NCBI GenBank assembly: GCA_036768485.1
Contig: JAVLUZ010000273.1
Location: forward strand, 5,375,391-5,439,390
Direction: 5' to 3'
Source: Mermis nigrescens
Lineage: Eukaryota > Nematoda > Enoplea > Mermithida > Mermithidae
DNA length: 64,000 bases
Shown here piece after piece: positions 43,645 through 54,648 of the stretch (position 1 is its first letter; every line of letters starts with the position of its first letter). The translations under genes and the position numbers were made by a program. The notes under the pieces were generated by a model. The model saw only the letters and a list, made by a program, of their open reading frames with translations, had not been told where the DNA came from and did no database searches.

Positions 43645-44605
43645 ATAGGTGGGCAGCACCGAAATTCTGGGGGAAGGGGTGAAAAAATTTCTAGGGGGGT
43701 GAAAAAAATTTTAAAGGTCAAAAAATGGTCTTAAAAGTGGTCGTATAGCGAAAAAACACCATTTTTTCGACGTTTCTCATCGAGCACTATCCAATAGCAT
43801 CAAAAATTGCTAAAAAAGCAAAAAAAATTTTCTGGGGGGATATTTCAACTTCTGGTAGGTGCATGCCCCCAAACCCCCCACGCCCACGTGTGGTTCTGAC
43901 TCACATCAATAAAAATAGTGATTGTAAAGTTTGGACACTGTAGCTTATATGGATCGGCTAAAAAACGCTGAGGGGGGGGGGGGGTAAATTGTATACTAGA
44001 TCCGAAATATGTACTTACCAGTAAACTCTATTAATGCATTACTACAGGTTAAGTGATTATCTAAGTTGGCAAAGACTATATTCAATTTTACAGATTATTA
44101 TATCTCCCAGAGAGCTTTAACAAGTTGGATACAATGGTTTGCAACAGCGTGTAGAGGGATTTCTACATAGGTAATAACTTACACCCCTCCCTAAAGCCAC
44201 AGAAAATTTTTACACCTCTTCGCCGATTTTCGGAAAAAATCAAATTTTTTGGCCGTTTTTAGGTGTTTTTGGCCGTTCTTGGCCAGAAATTTGATGTCAT
44301 TAAGCCTCCCCCCGCAATTACTAGTGACCAGACGTGGGTGTCGAGGAGGGAAGGGGATATTGGGGGTATGCACCCTTCAGAAGTTGGAATACCCCTCCAG
44401 GAATCAAAATACCCCCCAAAATTAAATTTTTGAAAATTGTTTTTGCTTTTTTTTAGCGATTTTTTTTATGCCATCGGATAGTGCTCTATGAGAAACGTCG
44501 AAAAATGGTGTTTTTCACCATACGACCACTTTTAAGACCAGTTTTTTATCATTAAAAAATTTTTTCACCCTCCCCCAGAATTGCGGTGCTGCTCACCTAT
44601 GGTGG
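43645..44605. mobile_element. Two R1 copies in inverted orientation
   Basis: A plus copy (43645-43890, starting ATAGGTGGGCAGCACCGAAAT) and a minus copy (44331-44605, ending GCGGTGCTGCTCACCTATGG) face each other across about 440 bp. Both outer ends are the R1 CCTATGG/CCATAGG terminus, so the pair forms one potential inverted-repeat unit. The centre contains a C/G-homopolymer tract near 43971-43982 and no gene. Confidence 0.75.
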
Positions 44606-45100
44606 GCACGCCCAGCGGTGAGCCACCCCAAGCCAGGGCGCGAATCCCCGGACGTGCGCATAAGCTTAAGATTCGGGTTAAGTAAGAGGTGAACATAGGC
44701 TCGCCCTACGTTTACACCTGTTATGCCCAGTATCATGATCGCTGCTTCAGTTTAAACCGCTTTCGTAATTGATTTACATTGACTCCAGAATTGTGATCCA
44801 TGCACAAGATTCGTGAAACTTTATGCATGGATGACAATTTTTCAGTCAAGGTAAATCAGATACAGGGGAAATTTAAACTTAAGCAAAAATCACAATATTG
44901 TTCATAAAAATTATAAGGATAGGAAGCTCCACTTTGCAAAGTTGTGCTACTGTACACTGCCTTGAAAGCACTTTTTCAGCTGGTTGATTGAACGCTTCAA
45001 ATTGATTTTCATGCACAAGGTTTTGCGAAATAGACTAACATGTATGTACATATATTACTACCTACCTATTCATTTCAACTTGCCAAACTAATAAACTTAC
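44606..45100. other. No gene seen
   Basis: Intronic for the minus-strand exon chain. No recognised repeats. Confidence 0.4.
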
Positions 45101-45160
45101 CTTGGCTTGGCCTTTAATGTTCTTTGAATACTTCGGGATGGTGTATGGAGGAAGTGTTAG
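45101..45160 (-). CDS. 20-codon linker exon
   Basis: 60 nt between TATATAG (acceptor) and GTAAG (donor) on the minus strand, phase 0 at both ends. It encodes a short basic, Pro-containing segment ending KNIKGQAK. Phase agrees with the exons on either side. Small size lowers certainty. Confidence 0.5.
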
Positions 45161-45362
45161 CTATATAAATAAACATCAAAATATTTACGAAGCAAAGAAA
45201 TTTTCTTATAAAATTTGGCAAAAGAGGACATTTTTTGCAAAATGCATATTTAATATTGTAACCCGTGAACTTAATGTTATTTTCTTTAATTATATTGAAA
45301 ATTAGCACAGAAAATTAAAAAGCCCAATTGGACGCTTGTCCCACACATCCAATTAAGAATCA

Positions 45363-45660
45363 TAGGTGGGCGGCAATAAAGTTCTGAGTGGGTGCAAGAT
45401 TTTTCCAAAGGTCAAGAAGTGGCCCTAAAAATGGTGGTATGCCGAAAAACACCATTTTTCAACGTTCCTGATAGAGCACTATCCATTGGCAAAAATTGCG
45501 AAAAAACAAAAAAAAAATTCAAAAATTGAATTCTGGGGGTATTCTGGTTTCTAGGAGGGTGTATTTTGGTTTCTGGAGGGGGTGCATACTCCCTCGAACC
45601 CCCTCCCCCACGCCCAGGCGTGGTGCATACCCTCCAAAGCCCCCACGCTCACGTGTGCTT
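45363..45660 (+). repeat. Dispersed repeat R1, copy with duplicated end
   Basis: ATAGGTGGGCGGCAATAAAG, the CACCATTTTTCAACGTT and CACTATCCATTGGC blocks, then two versions of the CCCACGCCCAGGCGTGG / CCCACGCTCACGTGTG end in a row, so the last third is duplicated. Confidence 0.8.
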
Positions 45661-45801
45661 GCCATCCTGAGTGTCCCTATGGTCTACAACAGTGTGCCGT
45701 ACAGGACGTCAAGACATTAATACGATCAGAAGATGAGCTAAGCTACCGGGATTGCGCATATATAACATATCTATTAATATTGTATCTAATGATGAACCTA
45801 C

Positions 45802-45979
45802 AGGCAGCGAGTCTTTGTACTTCTGGCGCGCCGATCTTTTGTCTACCGTCGATGACGAGGATTTGGTTGTTAGCCAAACGTGACGGTATAGTGCATAGAC
45901 CCCCAAAACCAAGAGTGTTATTAAAACAAGAGAGACGGCAAGAACCTTAAACAGAATGATTGGAACTAATGGGGGGTTG
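45802..45979 (-). CDS. Transmembrane-segment exon of the minus-strand chain
   Basis: 178 nt between TTGTTTCCCAG (acceptor, strong pyrimidine tract) and GTAGGT (donor). It encodes about 59 residues: a hydrophobic segment (VPIILFKVLAVSLVLITLLV then LGVYAL), followed by a basic, Ser/Thr-rich stretch ending in KYKDSLP. This looks like a signal-anchor or single-pass membrane helix with a cytoplasmic or stalk region. It joins the 45101-45160 exon in phase 0. The first exon with a start codon was not found. If it belongs to the BPI-like gene, the product would be membrane-anchored, which is unusual for the family. Confidence 0.55.
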
Positions 45980-47070
45980 CTGGGAAACAATATAGGCTTT
46001 TGTAGAGAGTAACAAACTTTATAGGCACTTATAGGTATATCACACAAAATTTAGGAGTCGAATATCTCAAACAAGACTCTTAGATATGCAAAAAAATGGC
46101 GTTTCAGAACTATTCAAACCGAGAACTACGCAATCAAAAATTTTTAAACAACTTAACTTTATTTGAATTATATTTAAAAACATACTGGATGTAAATAAAT
46201 AGGCGCGAAGCGCCCGATAGGCTTATTAGTTCAAAAGTGTGCTAAAATCCATTCAAGAGGTCTTTCAGATGAGCTTTAAGAATTTTCATTTTTTCCTTCA
46301 AAGGACCCTTGTAAACAATACTGAATTGGATCAAATTTAAAATTTGAACCCCGGAGGATCTACAGTAATCTGAGGGGTTTAAGTTCTGGGGTTACACATG
46401 TACAACCCCTACGCCCATGTGTTTTTCTAATTTTTTCTAATACATTTCCTAATCCCACTATGGGTTCGATCGGAATGCGGCCGCCCCCCCGTATCATTAT
46501 GTCCGCTCTTAAGTTAACTTGAACAGTTTAACTAATCCACGAGTATCTGTGCCTGCTACCCTATCTCTGCTACTGTTACATAGCTTACATACATATAAAT
46601 ATCAATAACTCTGATCGTGTATATCCGCCTTGATAAACCAGACACAAAATTGCGTTTTTGACTGATTCAAGCAGAATTCACCTTTCAAAATGCTTTGAGT
46701 TTTATCCCAATTTTTGAAAAAATGACATCTGTAATCGAACGGAAAACAGTCTTTCTTTGACCGATTCCGATTCTCGATAAATCAAGAATGCCTATTTCGA
46801 CGCTGATTCCCTAAATTTCGTGGAGTAACTTAAGAAATGGTACTTTCAGAATACTAAAAAATAAACATCAGAAGAGCGGATTTTTCGCTCAGTACTTAGA
46901 ACATGTTGAAAGAAAGCGCGGAAAAAATATTCATCCGTTTAGGATCAATATTACAAAAGCTATGTGTTTCCTTAATTAACCTCTTTTCGACCTAGCAAGC
47001 ATCTTCTCGACCTAAGTAATTGAAGATTCAAAGAGCTGAATGCAGAATCGCATGTAGATACCCAACTTAC
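45980..47070. other. No gene seen
   Basis: AT-rich with a GGCGCGAAGCGCC motif near 46202 and an R1-like GTACAACCCCTACGCCCATG fragment near 46400. The 5' part of the minus-strand gene may begin in this region. Confidence 0.4.
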
Positions 47071-47160
47071 TTCGACCTAAGCATCTACACATCGACCTAA
47101 GCATCTATACATCGACCTAAGCATCTATACATCGACCTAAGCATCTATACATTGACCTGA
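47071..47160. repeat. 20-bp tandem repeat ATCGACCTAAGCATCTATAC
   Basis: About 4.5 near-perfect copies of a 20-bp unit, followed by the related GACCTGAGCGGGAGCGACC. Confidence 0.9.
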
Positions 47161-47887
47161 GCGGGAGCGACCTCGACCTGAGCAGCTTAAAACACCTTTT
47201 CAGATATACTAAGCCTAAGCCTAAGTATAATAGAAGCAAAAACTTAGATTTTCCTATATCTTATTAAGTAAAACCGAAAAAACATGCAAAAAATATGAAA
47301 ATTTTTTTAAGGTTTTAAAATTTCAAACAGCTTTCCGCGCCTTTTTTCTTTTTTCTCCTTAATTTCAGCCCATGTTATTTATTTCTGACAAATGTGTAAG
47401 TCCTTGGATCGAGCCGTTTAATCGTCCCACCCAACACTCAAATCGAGAGTTGCCTGCAACTTTGCAAGTATGGCTCAGATTTTCACTAAATTTATTTCCG
47501 CGCTTCAATTTATCAAGTTCTACCAGTTTGGCAAAAAATTTTTGGCATTCCGTATTCGTTTTACTCCTTTTCTAAAAGTACCATGTTCTTAAGTTTAGCC
47601 AAATTTCGTAATCACCGATTTCGATTCGATTCCATGAAAAATGACTGATTCTGTCCGAATTCTATTAATCGGAAGTAGCTAGCTACTCATTTACATAAGA
47701 AGGCTAAGATTTATTTAGGTAGATGTTGTTTATATGTAGGTATACATACTATAATATCGTACGACGATTGTTTGTTGAATATTCCAGTGCTATTAGCCAA
47801 ACTGACATTGACGTTTTTGAAATCAGCAAGAATTGTAACATCAACCGAGTCAGACATATTTAATTCGACATAAACCGACCGATCGGT
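47161..47887. other. No gene seen
   Basis: AT-rich sequence up to the Penelope-like element. Confidence 0.4.
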
Positions 47888-49165
47888 CCTAAGACTTCTT
47901 GGAAAATGAGTTTGCTAAGCGAGAGTTGTAAACCAAGAGAAACTTACCAACTATTAAATTATGAAGAGAATTATAAAAGATTTTAAACTTTAAGAAAATG
48001 AAAAAGGTGGGATGTTGGTAAATTAAAACAAATTTGAGGATATGATGAAACATTATTGTTGAGAATAGGACGATCATTTGCTACGTATAATGACTCCTTG
48101 ATTAAAAGATCAAAAGAGTTGGATGATGTTTATGTTGATGACACATTTGTCGTGTTTTCTGACAGAAGTCAGCCTAGAAAGTTCTGTGACTACATGAATC
48201 AGCAACATCACATTTGAAACTGAATGTGATAAGAAATTAAATTTCCTTGATGTGCTTGTTGAAAGGAAGTCCGATGATATTGTCACATCATCATATCAGA
48301 AACCCACATTTTCTGGCCTTTATGCCAAATTGTCTAGCTTCATTCCTTTTGCCTATAAAGTTGGTTTAATACGGACACTTGTGAGTCGTATTTACATGAT
48401 TTGTAACTCATATCAGACTTTTGTCTCTGATATTGACAAAGCTTGATTGATAAGGTCATATCTGACTTTATGACGAAGATTTATAATAAGAGTGATGACA
48501 TAAAAGTTGGATGTGATAAACTATGCTATTATTCTCTTGTTTTGCCTTAGACTGGTGTGCATGGCTACAATGTACGCAGCAGAATTCAAGAGCTTATATC
48601 TGCATTTTACCCTCAGATTGGAGTAAGGTTTGTTTACAAACCTGTCATGTGTATCAGCCGGTTTTTCAAGAACAAGGATGCTGTACCTGCTTAGCTACTC
48701 TCAAATTTAGTATATAAGTATACGTGTTCTAGTTGTATGGCTAGTTACATTGGCGAAACTCGCCGACATTTTACGAGTAGAATTGCAGAGCATACTGGCA
48801 TCTCATTTGCTACAGGAAAGCTAATTCAGAGTGATAGCTTATCTTCTATTCACAAACATATCTCAAATAGCAATCATTCAATTACATCAGATTGCTTCAA
48901 GTTTATTAGTCGAGCATCCAACTCTCTTGATCTTTTAATCAAGAAGTTATTATACATAGCACGTGATCGTCCTATTCTCAACAATAATGTTTCATCATAT
49001 CCTATAAATTTGTTTTAATTTACCAACATCCCACCTTTTTCATTTTTTTAAAGTTTAAAATCTTTTATAATTCTCTTCATAACTTAATGGTAGGTTTAAA
49101 CTTTAAGTTTCTCTTGGTTTACAACTCACGCTTAGCAAGCTCATTTTTCAAAACTTTCTAACAAA
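47888..49165 (+). mobile_element. Decayed Penelope-like element with inverted 5' fragment
   Basis: The body (about 48080-49165) holds the end of a reverse transcriptase and a GIY-YIG endonuclease in plus orientation. The left part 47888-48077 is an inverted copy of the element's own 3' end: the last ORF codons and 3' UTR at 48968-49150 reappear there reverse-complemented (for example TGATCGTCCTATTCTCAACA). Inverted or tandem partial copies joined at the 5' end are typical of Penelope-like insertions. Confidence 0.82.
48119..49018 (+). pseudogene. Penelope-like RT remnant and GIY-YIG endonuclease
   Basis: The YVDD catalytic box of the reverse transcriptase is at 48131-48142, followed after a frameshift (about 48200) by the PLE signature KLNFLDVLVERK and YQKPTFSGLYAK. 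After a stop near 48445 the linker region continues to about 48700 with an in-frame TAG (about 48690). The GIY-YIG domain follows: CSSC zinc-binding cysteines, SYIGETRRHF with the catalytic Arg region, EHTG, then a C-terminal helix with ARDRPILNNN. Order RT then GIY-YIG is diagnostic of Penelope-like elements. It is inactive as it stands. Confidence 0.85.
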
Positions 49166-49285
49166 TACTATTTGCAATTCTTGTAAAGTGTCCGCGATTA
49201 AAGTGATAAAATATGCAGGCGCTGCGTTTACACCATTTTGTTTAATTCTAACGGTCTTTTTCCCACATCGCAACAGATAGCTATA

Positions 49286-49641
49286 GTCTGTTGCATTTAA
49301 GTTTGCGGTTTTTTCATGAATTTAATCCACATGAATCGAGCTACAAAAGTGGTTCAAAATTTTGGAACAGTAATGCGGCTTAGCAATGAAAGAAAGAAAG
49401 AAATAGTTTATTGCGTCAGAGACGGAATTAAAACAATACAAATTAAAAAAGTAAGAATCAGAGTAAATACACTAAAAAGTCGTCAAAGCAATGAAAAATA
49501 ATATCAATAACCTGTGCAAGGACTATAACATCTCTCCATAACTCGATATACTGTAGAATATCACAACTACGGTGCCAGTTTAAAACGCTTTTGTAGGTAC
49601 TTTAAATTTTTTCAAAAATCTCAAAGTTAAGTGAAACGAAC
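49286..49641. mobile_element. MITE, GTCTGTTKCATTTAA family
   Basis: Termini GTCTGTTGCATTTAAGTTTG and TCAAAGTTAAGTGAAACGAAC flanked by TATA on both sides. About 356 bp; shares the CTACAAAAGTGGTT segment with 50357-50577. No gene. Confidence 0.7.
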
Positions 49642-49831
49642 TATACATATGTAGTATGCAGGAACTTTTAAGAATCATTTTTTATATCGCATATTACTAA
49701 ATATTGTTTTTATCCACTGTATGTACATATGTACATATAGGTACTTTCCTTAACTCAAGAACACATGTCTAATGGCCCACCCCAACAACGTAAGACGCAA
49801 TTTCTGAGAAAATTATGGCTGCAGTAACTAC

Positions 49832-51860
49832 TAGTGTTGTACAAGATATCTTTATCTTTATCTGTTTAGCAAGATAAAGATATTGTGACGACTACATGTC
49901 TACAATACCCCATTTTACTGTATGAATCCTGTTTATATATACATACCTAGTTACGTATACAACAGAGGGCCGGTTGTTTGCCAGCCAACTGGTACCTATT
50001 ACAGTAAGGCGGATATCATATTGTATTATCACTGACTGGACGGTTGCTTATTGATTATCCGGGCTGTGTTTGTTACAATATCTTTATCTTTATCTTGACG
50101 TTTTCTTTATCTTTATCTTTATCTTTTGGAAAAATCAGAGGCCATCTTTATCTTTATCTTTATCTTTTTGATAGAAATTTATCTTGCTAAAAAGATAAAG
50201 TATGTACACAAGTTAGCATGTAATCCAAAATGCAGGTTTGACGTGAAATACATTTAGACGCATTCAAGTTTTACTTTAATACAAGAAAAGAAAAGAAAAC
50301 GATTGTTTAAACCCTACGGCGTGCGGCCCAAACTAATGCCTGTACATCGACCTATAATCTGTTTCATTTAGCTTTGAGGTTTTTGAACAAATTTAAAGTG
50401 ACTACAAAAGTGTTTTAAACTTATACAATTAATATGATATTCTACAGTATGTCGAGTCACTTGGGGATGCATGCCAGTGTTAAGCCGCATTACTGCATCA
50501 CAAATCTAAACCGCTTTTGTAGCCTAAGTCTTAAAGGAAAACTTTCAAAGAAAACCGCAAAGTTAAATGAAACAGACTATAAGTAAGCGGGAGTGATACC
50601 GATGTAAGCGGGAGTAGTACTATTAGCACCCACGTTAATCTATAGTCTGTTTCATTTATCCGAGAGCTTTTTCAGTAAATGTTTCTGGAGGCTACAGTAA
50701 TCCCTTCTTTATTATGTACTGTAGGTCACTAGATCTCAATGTAGCAATGAAGCTAGGAAGGGTTTTTCAACAGCATTTTTGCGGAATAATTTAGGGTGTG
50801 GGTAAAACCCGAAAACAGAAACGGAAATGATGGGTAAAATCCGAAAACAATTGGACAAAAGTGAAAACGGAAACGGAAACGATGGGAAAAAGCGGTAATG
50901 GAAATGATCCAAATCGCCAGAACCAGGGTTGTCCATGTAGAGCCCATCAGGGTTAACACCCCAACCCCGTTTCTGGCACAATTTTACACATAGAAGGGGT
51001 TAAGGGCTCGGAAATGGAATACCCATTATTCATAAATGTAGCTGACCCACCCCGTTTCCGGCAAAATTTCGCTCAGTGAACGAGGCTTAGGGGCTCAGAA
51101 ACGGGGTACCCCTTTATTCATATATGTAGTTAACCCCGGTTCCATCGGGGCTTTCTCCGCGCTGAAGGCAGTCCGTAGTATCGGAACCGAAGTTTCCCGA
51201 CTAGGGCCTATCAGGGTCAACACGCCTAACCATGTTTCCGGCAAAGGTTTGCTCACTGAAAAGGGGTTTAAGGGCTCGGAAAGGGGGTGCGCCATTAATA
51301 ATGAATGTAGCTAACCCTGGTTCCATCGAGGGTTTCTCTGCTCTGGGGGTAGTCCAAAGTACCGGAAATAGTGTTGGGGTTGTTGACCCTGATTCACCTT
51401 ACTTGGGGATTCCCGGTTCCGGCACTTTCGAGCACACAGCTATACATTTGAATAATGGGGTACCCCGTTTCCGAGCCCATAAACCCCCTTCAGTAAGGTA
51501 CATAGAAACAGTGTTAAAGGTGTTGACCCTAATAGGCCCTATTTGGGGAACCCTGGTTCTGGCACTTTGGACTACCCCAGGGCGGAGAAACCCCCGACAG
51601 AACCGGGGTCAGCTATACATATGAATAATGGGGAAAAAAATAGGGTTTTTTTAGGTCTAGTCCAGGCGAGGCGACCATATTTACACTTTATCTTTATCTT
51701 TATCTTAATCTTTTTGGTTCCTTTTACCTTGTAAAATATCTTTATCTTTATCTTTCTTAATTTTTTATCTTTATCTTTATCTTTATCTTCTAGATTTTAA
51801 AATTTCAACTTTATTTCTATCTTTTTATCTTGCAAAAAATCCTTATCTTTTACAACACTA
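49832..51860. mobile_element. hAT-like element with TATCTT arrays at both ends
   Basis: The inverted termini TAGTGTTGTACAAGATA and ATCTTTTACAACACTA are flanked by GTAACTAC (49824-49831) and GTAACGAC (51861-51868), an 8-bp duplication with one mismatch. TATCTT hexamer arrays lie near both ends (about 49847-50190 and 51690-51850). Inside are a MITE (50357-50577) and a G/C-richer block (50730-51660) of repeated pieces such as GGTTCCATCGGGG and AAGGGCTCGGAAACGGGG in both orientations. No transposase seen. Confidence 0.7.
50357..50577. mobile_element. MITE nested in the 49832-51860 element
   Basis: Termini ATCTGTTTCATTTAGCTTTG and AAAGTTAAATGAAACAGAC, TA-flanked. About 221 bp, same family as 12205-12429 and 49286-49641. 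Confidence 0.75.
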
Positions 51861-51868
51861 GTAACGAC

Positions 51869-52208
51869 ACAATATAAGCTATTTGGATTCATTTCATTTT
51901 TATCCGATCAAAATCGGACAGAAATTCGTTGAGTTATATTTATATACTGTCCAGTTTTGGTATCAAATTATCGATCGACTGATGGCCGACTCGCCGATTC
52001 ATGCCTGCTTACGTCAAGCAGTATACTTCGCCTTCATAACTCGAGCAAGCTTTTATTCCAAAACTATGTTTTGCTTATTTAATGCCGGGAGATAAGATAC
52101 TAGTGGGAAGCATCTCAAAAATTGTCAAAAACTAATGTTTTTGATAGAGTTTCTGATGTTTTTCATATTGAACAAATACTTAAACCTATAGATCTTGCTA
52201 CAGTTATA
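51869..52208. other. No gene seen
   Basis: AT-rich spacer between the hAT-like element and a MITE. Confidence 0.4.
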
Positions 52209-52372
52209 GTTTGTTTCACACAACTTCGGTTATAAATATTAAAAGTGTGTATCTCCGACAATAAGCTGACAGATTGCGATTATAGCATTGATCTGATATA
52301 TAATTATCGTAACCCTCGGCTTACTGTCGATGAAAATTTAAAATTTGTGCACGAATTTATTTGAAACAGATG
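52209..52372. mobile_element. TA-target MITE, diverged copy
   Basis: Begins GTTTGTTTCACACAACTTCG and ends with a GAAACAGA-type complement. The centre carries CTGACAGATTGCGATTATAG and TATATAATTATCGTAA as in the copies at 34256, 37127 and 37541. Confidence 0.7.
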
Positions 52373-52764
52373 ATAAGTTTGGATTTTTAACATTTTTCAT
52401 GCTTTTTTATTAACTGATTTTTCTATTTATAAAGTTTATTAATAAAAATGTACACGATAAAAGATTGTTTGATTTTCTACAAAAAGCCGTTGAGATTACT
52501 GACACGATGACAATATTTCGGTTTACACAAAGAGTAAACGATGTTTTTAGCCCAGAAAAATTTTAAAATTTCGCATGAAATCGCTCAAGTCAGTATGAGC
52601 GGGACCACGTGTGGGCGTGGGTGGTAGGAAAGGGAATGTCTAGACCCCTAGAATCCCGAGGCCCTCTTAATTGATAGATCCCTAGAATCAAATTTTGGCA
52701 TATTTTCTGGTAATTTTACCGATTTCACACAATCTAGACTTTCAGAATTTGGTCGTTGCTATAC
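52373..52764. other. No gene seen; contains an R1 end fragment
   Basis: A reversed R1 tip (CACGTGTGGGCGTGGGTGG) is at 52610-52630. The rest is AT-rich and unassigned. Confidence 0.4.
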
Positions 52765-53295
52765 GTGGGCGGCACCAAAATTTTGGGGGAGGGGGTGCAA
52801 GATTTTCGGGAAGGTATCAAATGGCCTAAAATGGTGATACTGTGGCAGCCGTCCGTCAATCGATTGTGTCTCAAGAGCCCCACCAGTCCCAACAGCCCCA
52901 CCGTCCCAACTGCCCCACCGTCCCAACAGCCCCACCGTCCCAACAGCCCCACCGTCCCAACAGCCCCACCGTCCCAACAGCCCCACCGTCCCAACAGCCC
53001 CACCGTCCCAACAGCCCTACCAATAATCCCAACAGCCCCACCAATCCTAACAGCCCGCCGTCCCATAGCCCCATCCTCCCAACGACCCCACCGTCCCAAC
53101 AGCCCCACCAATAATCCCAAGAGCCCCATTAGTCCCAACAGCCCCACCAATCCCAACCACCCCACCGTTCCAACAGCCCCACTGTCCCAACAGCCCCACC
53201 AACAATCCCAACAGCCCCAATAGTCTCAAGAGCCCCACCAATCTCAGCAGTTCCACCGTTCCAGCAGTCCTACCGTTCCAACAGTCACTGTCCCA
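52765..53295. repeat. R1 start followed by 17-bp CCCCACCGTCCCAACAG minisatellite
   Basis: The first 75 bp are the start of R1 (GTGGGCGGCACCAAAATTTT). From about 52875 a 17-bp unit CCCCACCGTCCCAACAG is repeated more than 20 times with variants (AATCC, AATAATCC). Proline/Ser-rich frames here are by-products of the repeat. Confidence 0.9.
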
Positions 53296-53654
53296 AGCAC
53301 AAATAAACTTGGGGATGGGATGTTTACGGTTTAAACCCCCTTAAACCCCTAAATTATGGTAGACCCCAGAATTCTATATTTAGCACTTTACCCCACCAGA
53401 ACTTTTCGCTGCCAATTTTGGTTCCAACTACCCCACTGTTATAATCATAGCTTCATAGCTGCACGACACGGCACGATCGGTCTGGAGAAGGAGTTTTGAG
53501 CCAAAAATGACCTCAAACTGGCGTGAATGTTAAGATAGCGTAAAAACTACGCATTTTATGGCTATTTTGAAGCAGATTAGCATTAAAGTTTTGATTTTTA
53601 TTGAATTTTAACACTTATCTTTGCTTTTTTTACTAGAAAATTTTTCATTTTTTC
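53296..53654. other. Unique spacer between the two minisatellite blocks
   Basis: No gene; AT-rich with short C-runs. Confidence 0.4.
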
Positions 53655-54378
53655 CTGGCAGTCTGGACCACACATGGACGTGGGGTGTTTGGGGGTATGC
53701 ACCACCCAGAAGTTGGAACCACCCCCCCCAGAAATCAAAATACCCTCCAGAATTCAATTTTTGAAATTTTTTGCTTTTTCAGCGATTTTTTGATGCCATT
53801 GGATGGTGCTCGATGAGAAACGTCGAAAAATGGAGTTTTTCCGCCATTTTTTTCGTTTTTTTTTCGCCATTTCGCCTTTGAAAATTTTTTCACCTCCCCC
53901 AGAAATTTGTTCCACCCCCCTCCAGAATTTCGGTGCTGCCCACCTATGGTGGGGCTGTTGGTACGGTGGGGCAGTTGGGACGGTGGGGTTGTTGGGACGG
54001 TGGGGCTGTTGGGACTGATGGGGCTGTTGGGACGGGTGGGGCTGTTGGGATTTTTGGTGGGGCTGTTGGGACGGTGGGGCTGGGGACGGTGGGGCTGTTG
54101 GGGCGGTGGGGTTGTTGGGACGGTGGGACTGATGGGATTGTGGGGCTGTCAGGATTATTGGTGGGGCTGTTGGGACGGTGGGGCTCTTGGAACGGGTGGG
54201 GCTGTTGGGATTTTTGGTGGGGCTGTTGGGACGGTGGGGTTGTTGGGACGGTGGGGCTGTTGGGATTGTGAGGCTGTTGGGATTGTGGGGCTGTTGGGAT
54301 TGTGGGGCTGTTGGGATTGTGGGGCTGTTGGGATTATTGGTGGGGCTGTTGGGACGGTGGGGCTGTTGGGACTGGTCT
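53655..54378. repeat. Inverted R1 followed by the complementary 17-bp minisatellite
   Basis: 53655-53950 is a full minus-strand R1 copy. From 53944 the G-rich complement GGGGCTGTTGGGACGGT repeats to 54376. The outer edges of both minisatellite blocks share GTCTCAAGAG.CCAGTCCC in opposite orientation, so the two blocks are inverted copies of one another. The G-rich strand could form G-quadruplexes. Confidence 0.9.
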
Positions 54379-54648
54379 CTTGAGACATCACCCGTCAATC
54401 TCCTGCCATTACCTGATATGCTAATTATGCATATACTAATTTTTTTGATAAATTTCCTAAAATTGAACCTAATTCATATTGAAATATCGTTGATGCATTT
54501 AGTTCTTACAGAATATCTTGCCTTATTTCTTAAACGTGTATTATTCCAATGTTCATTCTATAATTATAGCGTATTATACATGGTTAAGCTCTAACGCTAT
54601 TCGCAGAGTAATAATAGGGTCCCGTCTCGCTAGACCCACCGTCCCACT
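54379..54648. other. Spacer before the 545-bp array
   Basis: AT-rich, no feature. Confidence 0.4.

Noticed and set aside
52734..54398. Several Pro/Ser- and Gly/Leu-rich frames of 70-214 codons on both strands
   Set aside because: All frames of the 17-bp minisatellite stay open because the unit lacks stops; repeats explain them fully.
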